Below are positions 1 to 12,870 of a stretch of DNA of 64,000 nucleotides, piece by piece. Position numbers and translations under genes: made by a program. Below the pieces are notes generated by a model that had not been told where the DNA came from, ran no database searches, and saw nothing but the letters and a program-made list of their open reading frames with translations. Each line of letters begins with the position of its first letter. Position 1 is the first letter of the stretch. Origin of the DNA: Emydura subglobosa (Eukaryota > Chordata > Testudines > Chelidae); assembly GCA_007922225.1 (NCBI GenBank), contig ML679954.1:23581003-23645002 (forward strand), in the 5' to 3' direction.

Positions 1-472
1 GCTGCTGGGACCAGCTCCTCCCATCCCAGTTACTGGCAATTTGGGAGATACCCCAGGCATCCATGAAATTTTCCCCATTCAAGCTCCTTTATGGCCACCA
101 ACCTTGAGGCTTGCTCAACTTCATGTGGGGGAACATGGGAGCAAACCCCCATCCCGGATTACGGGGCTACTCCAGTACATCCTTAAGTTGCAAGAACGCC
201 TAACGAAGACCAGAGCTCTCATGAAGGAGAATCTTCAAACTGCCCAAGGAACCCAAGCACGAGGATACAAACAGACCTTTGAATCGGAGGATTGACCAGA
301 CCTTTGAACTGAGGGACTGGTTTCTCATCCTGCTTCTCAATCCAAGCTGTTGGTCCGCTGTCAGGAATCATTTGAGGTAATCTGCCAGACAGGCCTGTCA
401 ACTATGAGATCCTCCAATCCGACCGATGGAAGAAGCAGCAGATTTATCATGTTAATCTGCTGAAACCCTGAG
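1..472 (+). mobile_element. Ty3/Gypsy-type retrotransposon pol 3' remnant (integrase C-terminal part)
   Basis: Translated in shifting + frames, this stretch gives the end of a Gypsy-type integrase. Near 83-113 it reads PFKLLYGHQP, the conserved block just after the integrase catalytic core. Near 330-375 a segment reads SKLLVRCQESFEV, corresponding to the small basic domain that binds DNA. Near 399-472 it reads VNYEILQSDRW and then YHVNLLKP before a stop, the usual end of these polyproteins. The copy is dead: a stop directly follows the LLYG block at about 114 and frame changes separate the three segments. The rest of the element lies before base 1. The assignment rests on motif recognition, with good confidence for family and moderate for exact limits. 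Confidence 0.8.
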
Positions 473-2330
473 GCAAACAAGAAGGGATGATGATATCCCC
501 AAGATTATGTATTTGAGTGGCAGGGAGGATGGTGTGGATGGCTTCTATGATAGTGAAAAGAGAAAGGTAGAAGAATGGGGTTAGTAGTTGGTAGAAAAAA
601 AATTGGTAGTTGTAAGGCAAAACTATTCTGAATTCGAAGCAACCACTATAATCCTGTATGTAAAACTGTATTTGAATCATATTCTGATAATACAATCGCA
701 TTCCAGTAAAATTAGCCAGTAGTTTTAGAGATACATTAAAAATTCTGATATGTTCCATAGCATATTTATTCAACAATCATTCATATATATATGTATATGC
801 TGTTGAATAAATACGCTGTGAAATTTTATACTAAATGTTAAATATATAAAGATACATCTTTATGCTTCTAAATCATGTTTCTGCTACGGGCAAATTTAAT
901 TTCTTGCTTCCCCCTCATGTATAACGTATATAAGTAATATTAAGGATTTCTGAGCATGATAAAACTTTCAATATGGAATGCTAATGGCTCTGTGTGGGTA
1001 CATCCTCCAATAAGCATACAGATTTTCCTTATTTTACCTTTGCTTCTCTTTGCTGGTCATCCATCTTTTTCTAAATGATTTCACTGTGACCTGATGGAAA
1101 GTTCTAACCCAATATTAAACCATCATTCTAGGGATCATTACTGCAAACAGTTTCTATAATACAATCCATGCTTCTGACAGAGTAAGCTTTTCCTGTTATT
1201 GTCATTGGCCTAGAGTCACTCACGAGACTTTTAATGAAACCCTTAGGTCTAATGGTAACAGTAGAGAGCCTCATAAAATGTTATGAAATATACTTAAAAA
1301 GAGCATAAATGTAATCGAACATGCCACTTGCATTATTTTAAACATAATAGCAAAGAAAAATTATTTTGATAGTAAGCATTTCAGCATTGTGTTATACAAG
1401 GAACTGCATTCCTTGGGAGAAACAACTGTTATGTAATTCAAGCCTAGAGTGTACTGTCTATCATTATGCAGTTCATCACTAAACACAGCAAGATTTATGA
1501 TCAAAATAACAAAACACCTTGGAAACAAAGGGTTGTAAAGACTTGACAAAATCTAAAGGCTAAATCCTCTCCTACATGGGTTATTGCCACATATGAGAAT
1601 GGAAATTGTATATTTCAATTCACAGGGTTTGATTTTCATCTCACTTATCTGGGCCTCATCCTAATTCCATTAACATCAATGGATTTGCTCCTGATTTATA
1701 CCAATGTAGTCCAAACCAGAAAAGCACATACACAGTTGCATAAATTTAAGCACCCAAGTAGTCCCACAGGTGAAGGCTTGAAACCAAATTGGATTACTCA
1801 GCTGTTTGAAGTTTCACATGTGCTTACGTATATTGCTGGATCGAGCGACAAATGAGAGGAAAATCAGACCCAGATTCCATCTCCCACTTGAATGTCCATG
1901 GAAAGGTTATATGTAAGAGTTACAGATATGGCCATGTTGAAATTTGCTTTTTGCTTTTGAATCAATGTCCTCTGTGCAGTATGTTTTCATTTGTAGCATC
2001 AAAAAATCCCTTCTTGCTCATGCTATTTCAGACATTTTTAGTGCTATGTGAATTTAGTTTCTATTTTTTTCCTCTGAAAGGGAAGAAGGAGAGAGTACCT
2101 GATAGGATTTCTCTCTATCTGAAGTGAGGAAAAATAGATCTGGCAAGTGCGAGAGAGGCCTATCAGCTGAGAAGCAGGATCAGGAGGCATGTAGAATTAC
2201 ACAACTGGAGGAGAAAATAAAGTCTTGCTGTCTGCCTAGGAGAAGTCATATCTCAGAGGGATTTTCACATAGGAGATTTTCCTAGTAGAATGTATGAAAC
2301 TCAGAGGTTTTTGGTCTGAGGGACCTCATT
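473..2330. other. A+T-rich stretch without a recognisable gene
   Basis: I see no coding exon or full repeat here. Short stop-bounded frames have no recognisable composition. Around 1652-1730 there is a worn piece resembling the GGCCTGATC palindrome family found elsewhere in the window (GGGCCTCATCC followed by CCATTAACATCAATGG). Confidence 0.5.
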
Positions 2331-2599
2331 TCTTAACGTAGGGCCAAATCCTGCATTGTATCACATGGGTATGTGTATAGGGGAATGGGGCATGGGGAGA
2401 CTTTTAGCCCCAGGATAACACACAGGCAGGAGTCTATCCTAGGACTAATTTGGGCGTTGACGAAGGAACAGCTATTTTTCCAACTGCCATACCATAAACA
2501 CAAACTCTGCCAGCAAGGTGCTGTTATGCTGGAAGGTATTAATGGCTGCCCTCAAGCATGTCTTTGATCTATAGACTATCAAATATCTCATTAAAGCTG

Positions 2600-3560
2600 A
2601 TGGGGTTGATGGCCAGCCTTCATTCAGGCTACATGGAAGAAGCAGTTAAGCTCCTTAATGGAGTAGATAGCTGGAAATAATAAAAAGTCTCCACCCAAGG
2701 CACTGGGCCACATGGGAAGGCCTGAGAACTAGCTAACTTAGTGATAATAAGTGTGATTGAAAATAGAGGGGCTGGGGTATTGATTGGTTGGAGCTGTATG
2801 TCAGAGACCAAAAGCCAAGAAAAAGGCACCGGTTAGTTGAGAAGCAGTCATAAGTGTGCCCCTGACAGGGAGCAGAGACATTGGCTCCGTGCTGGGGTAC
2901 AGGCTGATTGGAAAGGCAGGCTTGGAAATTGTGAGTGACAAAACTGCCTGATGATGTTTGTTTCTCCTGGGATCAGGGAAACAGGCCTGTTGTGGGCTGA
3001 CTGGCCGTCCCTTTGAAGCAAGTTGGGCTAAGCCTTGCCCATGATTTAGCAACAATCCCAAGCCTCACTGATGAGCTGGCAACATAAGGGCTAGTTACTG
3101 ACCCCAGCTGGGTATAATGGAGCTTAATTAGAAAGACTGATCCAAGGTGTGGGGTGAAGCAGGGACAGCAAGACTTAAAAAGGTCTGGGAACTCAGTGCA
3201 GAGAAGAACAAGAGGTGTTCCTGTTGGCAATAGTCAAGAGGCAGTCAGAGTGACTCACCCATAGGAAGCAGAGTGGGCTCCTTTGTGTGGTGACCCTTGA
3301 GTTAACACCTTCAACAGGAGAAAGAGACCCACAGGGATTAGAGTAGACTCTTGTTGGGGGAGCCTATAAGGAGCAGGGAGCTCCTCAGAGGTAAATAGCT
3401 GGAGTCCGTGGTGTAGGGAAGCATTGGGGGAAACCTGCTGGGGAAGAAGTGGTTCAAGAGAGTCTCAAAAGGGGCCAGGAAGCAGAGGATTTCAGATGAG
3501 TAGAAGGGGTAGAAGAACTGTAAGTCTGGATATGTGGTGAACTTTAAGTTGGATCTTTAG
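2600..3560. other. Purine-rich block, possible decayed LTR element
   Basis: This block is richer in G and in GGGA/GGCAG motifs on + than the A+T-rich sequence on both sides. It has many short phrases such as GCAGGGACAGCAAGAC but no long frame and no clear terminal repeats. The composition break suggests inserted DNA, perhaps the leader or LTR of an old retroelement. I cannot name a family. Confidence 0.3.
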
Positions 3561-4367
3561 TTACCCTAGAAAGACAGTGAACTGTCATGTGACTTGGCCA
3601 GAGGGCTGAGCCACAGAATTTCCCAGAGGGGGAATTGGGAGAAGACCTTGCTGGGGACCAACCATTGCAGAGCCAAGGAAGTAGCCTCCAGGGAGTGGAG
3701 GAGTGAGAGGCAAAGTCGCTGTCAATGCCATATCCATGTGTGAGGGGCTGTCTTACAGGTAAGGATGTGTGCTTACGGGTACTTTGTGTGTATCCTATGT
3801 AGATAAACAGGGTTACACAAAATAAATACTTGAAAAGTATAATCAATTTTTCCTCCTCCTGGAAACAGCCTGGCAAAGCCCTGAATATGGGCTAACTGCT
3901 CAGATCAAGGGATAACAGGGTGATAGTTAGATCACCAGCCAGTGTGCCTGCATGCTGCATATACTCTATTGAGAGGTGCATGTTACTCCTGTTCAAAGGA
4001 TAAGCAGTGTTTCCTCTTCCAAATTATATAACAGCTCCTTTCCAGTAGCATGATCCTTATCACTGATACAACACAGGTTTTTTGTTCTGGGGGTGTGTTT
4101 CCCAGGACATAATAGATTGGGTGCCTTTGTCAAAATGTATGTTGAAAATGTTCCATGAGCTCTTCTATATGAGTCATCAAAATGTTTGGATCTGCCCATG
4201 TCCTCTACAGTGGAGTGGGGACAATTTGAGTTAATTTTATGGTGATTAGAAGAGCGTGGATAAAGGATATGGCTACTTTCCAGAGAGATTTTTCTCCACA
4301 ATAGAGAGGAGATGGGAGTGAGTGTGGTTTTTGATGATTTCTGCAGAGGTCTATGGTATGTGAACGT
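3561..4367. other. No gene seen
   Basis: Mixed-composition sequence before the CR1 element. The minus-strand frame at 3544-3876 has no recognisable domain and is probably chance. Confidence 0.4.
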
Positions 4368-5325
4368 TACATAAGAACAGCCATACTGGGTCAGAGTAAT
4401 GGTCCATCTAGCCCAGTATTCTGTCTTCCAATAGCAGCCAGTGCCATGTGTTTCAGAGGGAATGAATAGAACAGGTAATCATCAAGTGATCCATCCATTC
4501 ACAGCTTCTGGCAAACAGAGGCTAGGGATATTTCAGAGCATGGTTTTGTGACCCTGCCAATCCTGGATCATAGCCATTGATGGACCTATCCTCCATGAAC
4601 TAACTAGTTCCTTTTTAAACCTGTTATAATCTTGGCCTTCACAACATCCTCTGGCAAAGAGTTCCATGAGGTTGACTGTGTGTTGTGTGAAGAATTTTAT
4701 TAATTTTAATATTAATTTTTATTTGGTGACCCCTAGTTCTTGTGTAATGAGGAGGAATAAATAACAGTTTTTAATTTACTTTCTCCACACCAGTCATGAT
4801 TTTATAGACCTTTATTATATCCCCCCCTTGTCCTCTTTTTTCCAAGCTGAAAAGCCCCAGTCTTACTAATGTCTCCTCATATGGAAGCTTTTCCATACCC
4901 CTAATCATTTTTGTTACCCTTTTCTGTCCTTTTCCAATTCCATTATATCTTTTTAAGATGGGGCAGCCGGATCTGCACTCAGTATTCAAGATGTGGGCAT
5001 ACCACAGATTTATATAGAGGCAATATGATATTTTCTGTCTTATTATTGATCCCTTTCCTAATGATTCCCAACATTCTGTTAGCTTTTTTGACTGCCACTG
5101 CACATTGAGTGGATTTTTTCAGAGAACCATCCACAATGACTCCAAGATCTTTCTTGAGTGGTAACAGCTAATTTAAACCCATCATTATATATATATATAT
5201 ATAGACAGATAGATAGATAGATATAGATTAGTTGGGATTATGTTTTCCGATGTGCATTAGTTTGCATTTATCAACATTGAATTTTATCTGCCATTTTCTT
5301 GCTGAGTCACCAGTTTTGTGAGTTC
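4368..5325 (-). mobile_element. CR1-clade LINE, 3' part, antisense
   Basis: Read on the minus strand, this is the C-terminal part of a CR1 reverse transcriptase ORF followed by the 3' UTR. The order is a NVDKCKLMHIG block (near 5285-5250), DLGVIVDGSL (near 5145-5115), ANRMLGIIRKG (near 5085-5050), LPLYKSVV (near 5025-5000), TKMIRGMEKLPYEE (near 4915-4875) and LGLFSLEKRGQGGDI (near 4865-4820). The end at 4368-4380 reads, on the minus strand, as TTCTTATGT, the kind of short terminal motif where CR1 elements end. The copy is 5'-truncated, as most CR1s are, and carries stops and frame changes. A dinucleotide/tetranucleotide array has grown inside the former coding part at 5185-5225. Confidence 0.9.
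5185..5225. repeat. (AT)n/(GATA)n compound microsatellite
   Basis: About nine AT units run directly into several GATA/GACA units. The array sits inside the antisense CR1 copy and interrupts its old reading frame between the CKLMHIG and DLGVIVDG blocks. Confidence 0.95.
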
Positions 5326-8300
5326 TGCTGCTTGCTTGCTATATATTACAGAACTGCATAGGGAATGGCAGTTTCTCCTTAAATTTTCATGCTTCTTTGC
5401 ATTGTGCAGTTTATTTTCGGATTTGGGCATGGTCTGTAGTATGTCTGCTCAGTCTGTCCTGACACAGAGTCAATGCCTCTGCTCACTCAGGTAAATGAAA
5501 GTCCCTCCATTGACTTCAAATGGGCATGGGATCAGGCCTTTAATGTTAAAGCTGAAAAGATTTTTATAATAATTCGAACTTTCAGATTTCACACTCAAAG
5601 TTGTTTGAAGATTTAATTGCTAATTGACTTGTTTAAAGAGCTCACCTACATGGGTCGTTTTACTTTTCTCCCATCTAGTTACAGTCTCATGAAATGAGTC
5701 AGGGGCAAAGTCTGAGATGTTCAAAATATTTACCAGAAGAAACTGGAAAGTTTTTGACACACAATTTCTCTTTTATGTGCTTCCAAATCAGTAAGATAAT
5801 TTGACCCAGATGTTAATCTAAATTTGTGCTTTCATCTTTGTGGTATCTGTAAAGGTTGATTTTTCAATTGTGTGTTTACAATGACTGATTTGTTATGTAT
5901 CTTGAAGTGTGTGTTTAGTACTGTATAAATCCAGACTATTGATAAGATATTACATATATATTATATGAGATACCACGGACACTGACATGTTTGTTTCTGG
6001 GATGCCATTTAAATACATATACTGATGTTGCCTCTGCAGAATTTGTACAGACATCAGTTGCATCCACATTTGTGTTCATAAATGGGCATCTGTAACTACC
6101 CAAAAAGGTAGCTGTGCTCACAAACCCATATTTGTATTCATTGTTAGCTGACTTTCAGATGCATTTTTGCCGCTTGTGCTGTGAAAATACAAGATTTGTG
6201 GATACAACAGGTACACATTTTCTGGTTGCATCTTAGGCACTTTCATTTGAAAAGATGGCCTTTATATTTAGCATGAAAACAATTGAACATTGTATATTCT
6301 CTTCCTAATGCCTTAGTATTTGCATACATACTTTGACTACTGCGAATGGTTGACAGTAAAAATCACCTATTCAGGCCAGATGGACGTGTTGGTACTGATT
6401 TTATTAGAAACAGGATTGAACCACAAATGTATACCTAGAAAATTCACCTCCCCTCACATTTGTAGTTACACACTTCTCAGATGTACAGCAGGGAGGAATC
6501 TACATGCTCACATGATAAAACATACAGACTAAATAGTAAATTCAAATATTTTACCTAAGGGAAATTGATTGGCTTTTGGAGTATTTTTCTCTAGTTCTAA
6601 AACCTAATATACATCTCTGCTATGTGACTATTTTAATAAGATAGTAAGAGATTAGGAAAGGAATATTTTTCTTTATGAATAACTAACTGCCATGTAAGAC
6701 AACTATTGTGTTACAGATCTATGTAATAATACTAAGTCAAGTGACTGAGGCCATGAAATAAAGAATATTCCCTGTTTTCAGCACCTGTCAACCATTTATC
6801 AAAATTGTAATAGAAAGATATTGTATTTCATAACTTGGACCCCAGTGCTACTAAGACTGGATGATAATGTTGTGTATAATAGGCCCCGTTCACTTCTAGA
6901 AGCAAAATACAGATTTTTGGCCCCAGCTGGCAGAAAATACATTCAGAGAGAAGAAGGCAGAAGTGGTTTAACCTGCCCATCATCTATCCTATATCAGTTC
7001 ACTCAAAACTGCAACTTGAAAAGCAGAATTAGCCAAAGGTGAAGGTGTGGGGGGTGTGGCATCACAGCAGTCAGGGAATGTTCTAGTTCACTTATGTCCC
7101 AGGAAGCCCTACCAGTGGTCTTCTATGAAGACCTTGCTGAAACTTAAGCCTGTTTTACTCCCTGGCACAACCCCAGGAGGGTGCATTAGCAGCACTTGCC
7201 TTTCCCCCAGGGTGAATATTACTCTGCAGATGCAAAGCAGTTCAAATTGCACCCCTTTGGGCCCTCAAGGGTGAATCAAACTGAATGCATTTGCTCTGAA
7301 TATTTAAACTTACATGCACACACCCAGAGATCTGTGTATGCTAGCAAAAATGTAATGAACTATAAATGTTTCCAAAGAAGAAATAAAGCTGAGTTGAAAT
7401 GCAGTGTGATAGTGATTTGGTGATATATAATTCTAGTATCAGTATAAAACAGAAAGGAGTAAAAACATCAAATACTCCATAGAGTTTATCTAAAAAACAG
7501 AAAGTGGACTTTATTGTCTTATTTATTTTAATCTTCCAGCCTGTCAGGATAGTATGATGGCCTTTTGAAGCTGTGGCTTTTCAATAAGAGTCAATATAAA
7601 CCAAACTCTGTGGGATTATATATCTTTAGCTAAATGGATGCAATATGCTACAGATCATTAACTCTGAACACCTTATCCATTCATCTTTAACAACATACAT
7701 ATTGAGGTTGCTGGATTGAGAAATACTACTGAGGGTACAGACCATCCATTTTTAACAGTGATAGGAAAATAAAGGAGGTAAAAAATGAGGTTCCTTGTAT
7801 GAATTATTTTTTAGTTTAAATAACATTTGCTATGACTAAACCTTCCCATAAAGTGAGAGTATACATCAACCTGAAATATAAAATAGGGTACATTTACTTT
7901 GAAATGCTGGAAAAATATTTGTTTTCTTTCCTGTATGTGTTATACATGATATCCTCCCTTTTATTTCCTACTAAGGGACTCATGTAATACCAGAAAGTAG
8001 TTTTCTGGTATAGTACTAACTACATCTAATCATGGTAAGTTACAGTTTGTCATTGATGCTAGCCTACATCCCTTAAAATAAATCTCAAAAACTTCTAAGA
8101 CAAGGAAAGTCCATATTTATAGCTTCCCCCATAGCCATATTTCTGTTTCACAGATAAAGATGTATTTATCAACAGAAAAAAATCCTAGTATTTTAAAATA
8201 TAGGTTTTCAGCTGTGGTGTACTGTTAAAATTTAGTATATCTTTTGGGTGTAAGCACTTCATGATTCTGTTTTATAATGGAAGGAATAATCTTCACTTAC

Positions 8301-8559
8301 AGATTACTCTATGGACTTTATACTCACAATGCCAATTTATTCAGACTTTTTGTCTGAGCTGTAAAAGCATTTGTTCCTCTTTAGCTAAGGTTAAATAAAT
8401 GCAGTGTTAAATAAGTGAAAGGGGCTGCTATCAAGATCAATACAGTCATACAAAACATTATACTAAAATAAAACAAGAGGTGTCTTTTATTATTGTCCAA
8501 AAAATCAGGCTAAATATACTACCACAAAAACAGATTACAGTTAAAATAAGATGCATAAA
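5326..8559. other. A+T-rich interval, no gene
   Basis: No exon, RNA gene or intact transposon seen. Near 5505-5541 is half of a palindromic MITE (CATTGACTTCAAATGGGC then GATCAGGCC). The frames of 60-75 codons in this interval lack domains or splice-flanked structure and look like chance. Confidence 0.5.
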
Positions 8560-8975
8560 GTATTGGTTCTCAACGAGGAGTATGCGTACTCCTGGAGATA
8601 TGCAGAGATCTTTCAGGGATACATCAACTCATCTAGATATTTGCCTAGTTTTACAACAGGCTACATAAAAAGCACTAGCAAAGTCAGTAAAAACTAAAAT
8701 TTCATACTGACCATGACTTATTTATACTGCTCTCTATACTATACACTGAAATGTAAGTACAATATTTATATGCCAATTCACTTATTTTATAATTATATGG
8801 TAAAATGAGAAAATAAGCATTTTTTTTTTCAGTAATAGTGCGCTGTGACACTTTTGTATTTTTAGGTCTGCTTTTGTAAGCAAGTAGTTTTTACGTGAGC
8901 TGAAACTTTGGGGTATGCAAGACAAATCAGACACCTAAAAGGAGTACAGTAGTTTGGAAAGGTTGAGAGCTACTG
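8560..8975. mobile_element. Nonautonomous hAT-type DNA transposon
   Basis: The left end reads TTGGTTCTCAACGAGG and the right end GGTTGAGAGCTACTG, worn forms of the inverted terminal repeat CAGTGGTTCTCAACC used by Charlie-like hAT elements. Just inside, AGTATGCGTACTCC and GGGGTATGCAAGACAAAT match the usual sub-terminal sequence of this group. About 416 bp, no transposase frame, so it must have been mobilised in trans. A T-run lies near 8819. A target duplication could not be read with confidence. Confidence 0.75.
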
Positions 8976-10404
8976 CCATAGGGAATGGGTACTAGATATT
9001 GTGTTTAGAGTCATTTAAGAAAATAAAAATCAGATCCAGAGTCTGGTATCAGCCATATTTTTTCTCTTTACTTGAACTTATATTTTAAAGGCCATATCTT
9101 GCTATGTTGCTGAATGATTTTTGGAGAGGTGTTGAGCACCCTTAACTTGCACTCACACTATCATATGATAGCACTATACTCAATTAACACATACAATTAG
9201 TGGCTTTCACAAGGTACTGATAAAGCATTTGACTCAATAATTTGGAACTTTGCTTCTTTGTAGTAGTAATTTTGAGTGCTAACAACTACAGGATTTTCTT
9301 GGGTACTGTATGCATTAGCAGGTATTGGTCATGGTACTTCAAATTAATCATTTACTGTACTTCATCATTATTATCTAGTGCTTCTATTCTATTTGCTTTT
9401 AAAAATCTGTCTCTTTGCAAAGACAGTGCTTCAAAGCCTAATTCACTTCAGTTTGGCATTTATTTAGATAGGGCATCTCTTCTCACCCATTAACCACCAT
9501 TTCCCCTCCCCACGCTAAGTATGTGATAAACCACTAAAACAGCAGTTTCATGTAAAGGAAATGTAATTACTGTGTGTACTTTTGTTCACTGTACTTGAAT
9601 TGCTTTTTTGCCTGATGAATGTGACTATATTCATTCTTAGATTTGGTGCTAATAAATGCAATGGGGCATTTACTGAAGGCCGCCTTTCTTTTTCTTTTGG
9701 TCAGGTGATGATCATCACTAAAACTGAAACGTTAACAGCATTTAGGAAATCTTAACAAGTATGAACAGAGTGGAAGACAACAATGGGAGAATCGGGTCTG
9801 TTTTAAGTGATGCTAAGTACCCTCTTTTCCTACTGGTTTGGGGCTCCTTCTTTCAAATTGTTGTTGAGAGCTAGAGATAGGACAACTCTGTAGCGAATAA
9901 TTTTTCCAGTGAATTTAGCCCCTTTTTCTGTTTGTGCATTATCCATGAACAAACTTTGGTGTTTACAAATGTGTTAATTTATTTGAAATTAGCACTGAAT
10001 GGTTTAAGGGAACATATTTCACCCGGTAGACTGCTTGCAAGCAATTTCTGCTACTCTAGCTTCAGGTTTCTGCTAGTTATGGTGCTCTGCGTCACATGGT
10101 ATTGTTTTCACTTTCTACAGTCTTCAAAAATATCAACACCAGAAGCGTTTGTGGGCACTTGTGTGAATAGAAGTATTCATATAAATATTCTAATTCAGAA
10201 ACATGTGCAAATGAATATTCACAGCACTTTTCCTTTTTACAAATATCCTTGCAAACAAAATTTCACGTACGAGTTTGTGAAAGCAAATAAAAGGATTCAC
10301 AAACACCATCAAAGCAAGTCACAGGGCTATTCAAACAAATTTTAGTGAATACTTTTTTTTGGTGGTATTTCTCCAGCTGTTTTTCAGGAGAACACTGGGG
10401 TTTT
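8976..10404. other. A+T-rich interval, no gene
   Basis: Apparently single-copy sequence. The 137-codon + frame at 9932-10345 has no signal peptide, domain or repeat and a composition like the surrounding DNA. I regard it as chance. Confidence 0.45.
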
Positions 10405-11075
10405 TAGTACTTGGATGGGCAGTCTCATCAAGTGGATAGAAAATTTTGTCTTTTGTTCCTGTTCAGCTTCAGACACATACCTACTTCTGGATCAATTCAC
10501 TTGCAACTGAACCGAAGGACTAAGACCCATCCAGATACTGGATGTATGCCAGAGGAACTGTACAGGCCTGTAACTCCACAATTCTCCCAGAAACTTGATG
10601 TATATGGACTTTCAATCATTTGTATGTATCTGATTTGCTTTGACCCTTTAACATTTCTCTTATGGGTTGTTTCTTTCTTTTTATAATAAACCTTTAGTTT
10701 TAGTTACTAAAGGATTGGCTGCCAGTGTGGTATTTTGGGTAAGATCCAAACTTATATTGATCTGGTACTGTGGCTGACCCTTTGGGGTCAGAGGGAACCC
10801 TTTTAGTAAAGAGCATAGAGTTTAAATAACTGGTCTCTTTACTTGACCTAGTGGCTGATTGGGAGCCAGAGACTGAAATGCAGTAAAGGGGGCTGTGTGT
10901 AATTGTGTACTGGCTTCTTGATAACTAGTGTGGGAAATCGGAAGCGCAGTTTGTGGCTGGTTGGGAAGCCTGACTTTAGTGTCACCCACCAGCGCTGGGA
11001 GAATCTGCTCTCTTTTTACAGCCTGCCCTGACCTTGGCATTTTCAGGTGGCTGCCCTAGGCATGGAAGGGTCACA
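10405..11075 (+). mobile_element. LTR-like repeat with polyadenylation signal
   Basis: The block has the layout of an LTR: a T-rich run ending in ATAATAAACC with AATAAA at 10685-10690, followed by about 385 bp of downstream sequence ending in GGGTCACA at 11066-11075. The phrase AAAGGATTGGCTGCCAGTG just after the poly(A) signal recalls an abundant turtle repeat. No internal gene is attached, so it would be a solo or truncated LTR. The 5' limit is approximate and no target duplication was found. An unrelated high-copy repeat remains possible. Confidence 0.5.
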
Positions 11076-11419
11076 GCTTGTACTGAGCATGCTAACACAG
11101 ATTGAGCATGCTCAGTAACATCTACTGAAGCCACTGCCTTCACTCTGTCCCACCCCCCACTATTGGCAAGTACAGGTCATTTCTGGGGGCCAGGATTTAT
11201 AAGGGGCAAAAAATGGCTTTAAGTTCAGAACCAGAGAGAGAGAGAATCAGGCCATGAAACTGTTTTCTAATAATACTTATGTCAGGGACATAAAATAATC
11301 TGCCACATTTTATTTAGAATGATGGAAAAGTGTCTGTGTCAAAAGAGTTACTCATAAAGCTGCAGTTTATGGCATGTTACTGTGGTTTATCAGTAGTAGT
11401 ATTATGGGTTACACAATGG
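11076..11419. other. No gene seen
   Basis: Mixed sequence with a short GA run (AGAGAGAGAGA, near 11233). Nothing recognisable. Confidence 0.4.
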
Positions 11420-11645
11420 GGAATATAATTATAATACCTAGCTCTTATATAGGGTTTTTCATCAGTAGATTTTTAAAGTGCTTTACCAAGGAGGTCAGTA
11501 TCATTACTTCAATTTTTTTACAGATGGGGAAACTGAGGCACAGAATGGGGAAGCTAATTGCCCAAGGTCATCAAGCAGCAAAGCCTGGAATAGACTCTAG
11601 TTCTGTGCCTACTGACAGAATTCAGTGCTCCAGTCACTAGGACAC
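11420..11645 (+). mobile_element. MIR/CORE-type SINE or L2-type tail
   Basis: It contains the strongly conserved CORE-SINE/L2-tail phrase ACAGATGGGGAAACTGAGGC at 11521-11540, followed by CCCAAGGTCATCAAGCAGCA, and a downstream part ending in CAGTGCTCCAGTCACTAGGACA. These ancient amniote SINEs share that tail with L2 LINEs, so I cannot decide between the two from this fragment. The upstream part AGTGCTTTACCAAGGAGGTC matches the usual sequence ahead of it. Confidence 0.8.
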
Positions 11646-12518
11646 AGCCTCACACTCCCCATAAACCAGGGCAGTAAATAGTAATATAATGTATTCTATC
11701 TAAACGTTTAATGGCAATGTCGAAAGACACCCTAATAATAGGATTACTAGGTTTTTTTCCAGACACTCCTGTTTTGTTGCATGTCATACATGCTTCAAGC
11801 ATACATTGTCCACCTACATTAGTAGTTTGCACTGTGTAACTGCTCATGAGCAGATATGCCTAATATAGATGAGCTAAATCTGCTTCATTTTGAAGAGGCC
11901 AACTCAAAGCAGTAGGCATTTTAAAACCAGCACAGCTCTAGTTAAAATATATGCCTGGTTGTTTTTCCAGTGTTTATATTTTATTGTATTAGTTATCTTT
12001 CCTCTTCCTGTTTACAGATAGCAGATTTGCAAAGTTAAATCCCTCTTTAATATACTCTCCTCTTTTCAAAGAAGCTATTGTAGCTCCCTTGTGAGTGAGC
12101 TTAATAAAAACATAAGTATGAAGTTTAGGATTACAAAAATGTCTTTTTTTTTTTTTTTTTTTTTTTAAAGAATCATGTCCCAGCTGCAGATAGTAGGGAA
12201 AAATCAGTATGCCTGGTGACAGAGAGCAGAAAAATCTTCAAACCTTTGTGGTTCTATTGTACTTCGCTCACGTCATCTGCTACTAATATCCTTTTGAAAA
12301 TCTTTTGACCTGCTCTTCTTCCTTTTTCCCCCACTGAATGACAGTGTTTAATTCTTTGTGTTCTTTTCAGTGACGTTTAGACTCTGAACCAAAAATAGAA
12401 TAAGATTTACACACACACACACACACACAAGCCTTTTGTACTCAAGATATTTACTATGAACAAGTTATTTCCTGTAATTAGTAATTGAGCAAGTAATTAT
12501 TTCAGCCACCCTGCATGT
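11646..12518. other. No gene; poly-T and CA tracts
   Basis: A+T-rich interval. It holds a run of 23 T at 12144-12166 and a CA dinucleotide run at 12409-12429. No exon or named repeat seen. Confidence 0.5.
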
Positions 12519-12592
12519 AGGACCTGATCCAAAGCTCCTCAAATTAATGGGGATCTTTCCTTTGGATTTAGATGGGCTTTGGATCTGGACCT
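12519..12592. repeat. Palindromic MITE, GGCCTGATCCAAAG family
   Basis: The left end AGGACCTGATCCAAAGCTCC and right end GGGCTTTGGATCTGGACCT are inverted copies of each other with few mismatches, and the ~35 bp centre (AATTAATGGGGATC) is also near-symmetric. The same ends occur at 25018-25090 and 63699-63767, so this is a dispersed family of about 65-75 bp with no coding capacity. Confidence 0.75.
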
Positions 12593-12870
12593 TAGAAATA
12601 GCTCACCCACCACTTTGCACATTTTGAGCTGTCATAATTAAAAGAAGGATAAATGGGCAAGGTACCAGTGTAATTGTTTGAAAGTGCCATGGAATTGTAT
12701 ACTTCCACTGGAGAAGGTGAAAAGCACCTCAAATGGATTATGCCCCTCTATTATACAAACAGAATAGGTGATAAGAGCCTCAGCATGGATAAGAGAGAGA
12801 GGGTGAAATCCCAGCCCTTTGAAGTTGTTGGCAAAATTCCTATTGTCTTCAATGGTGCTAGAATTTCACC

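Noticed and set aside
9932..10345. 137-codon + frame
   Set aside because: No motif, no splice-like context, rich in F, I, H and K as expected from local base composition.
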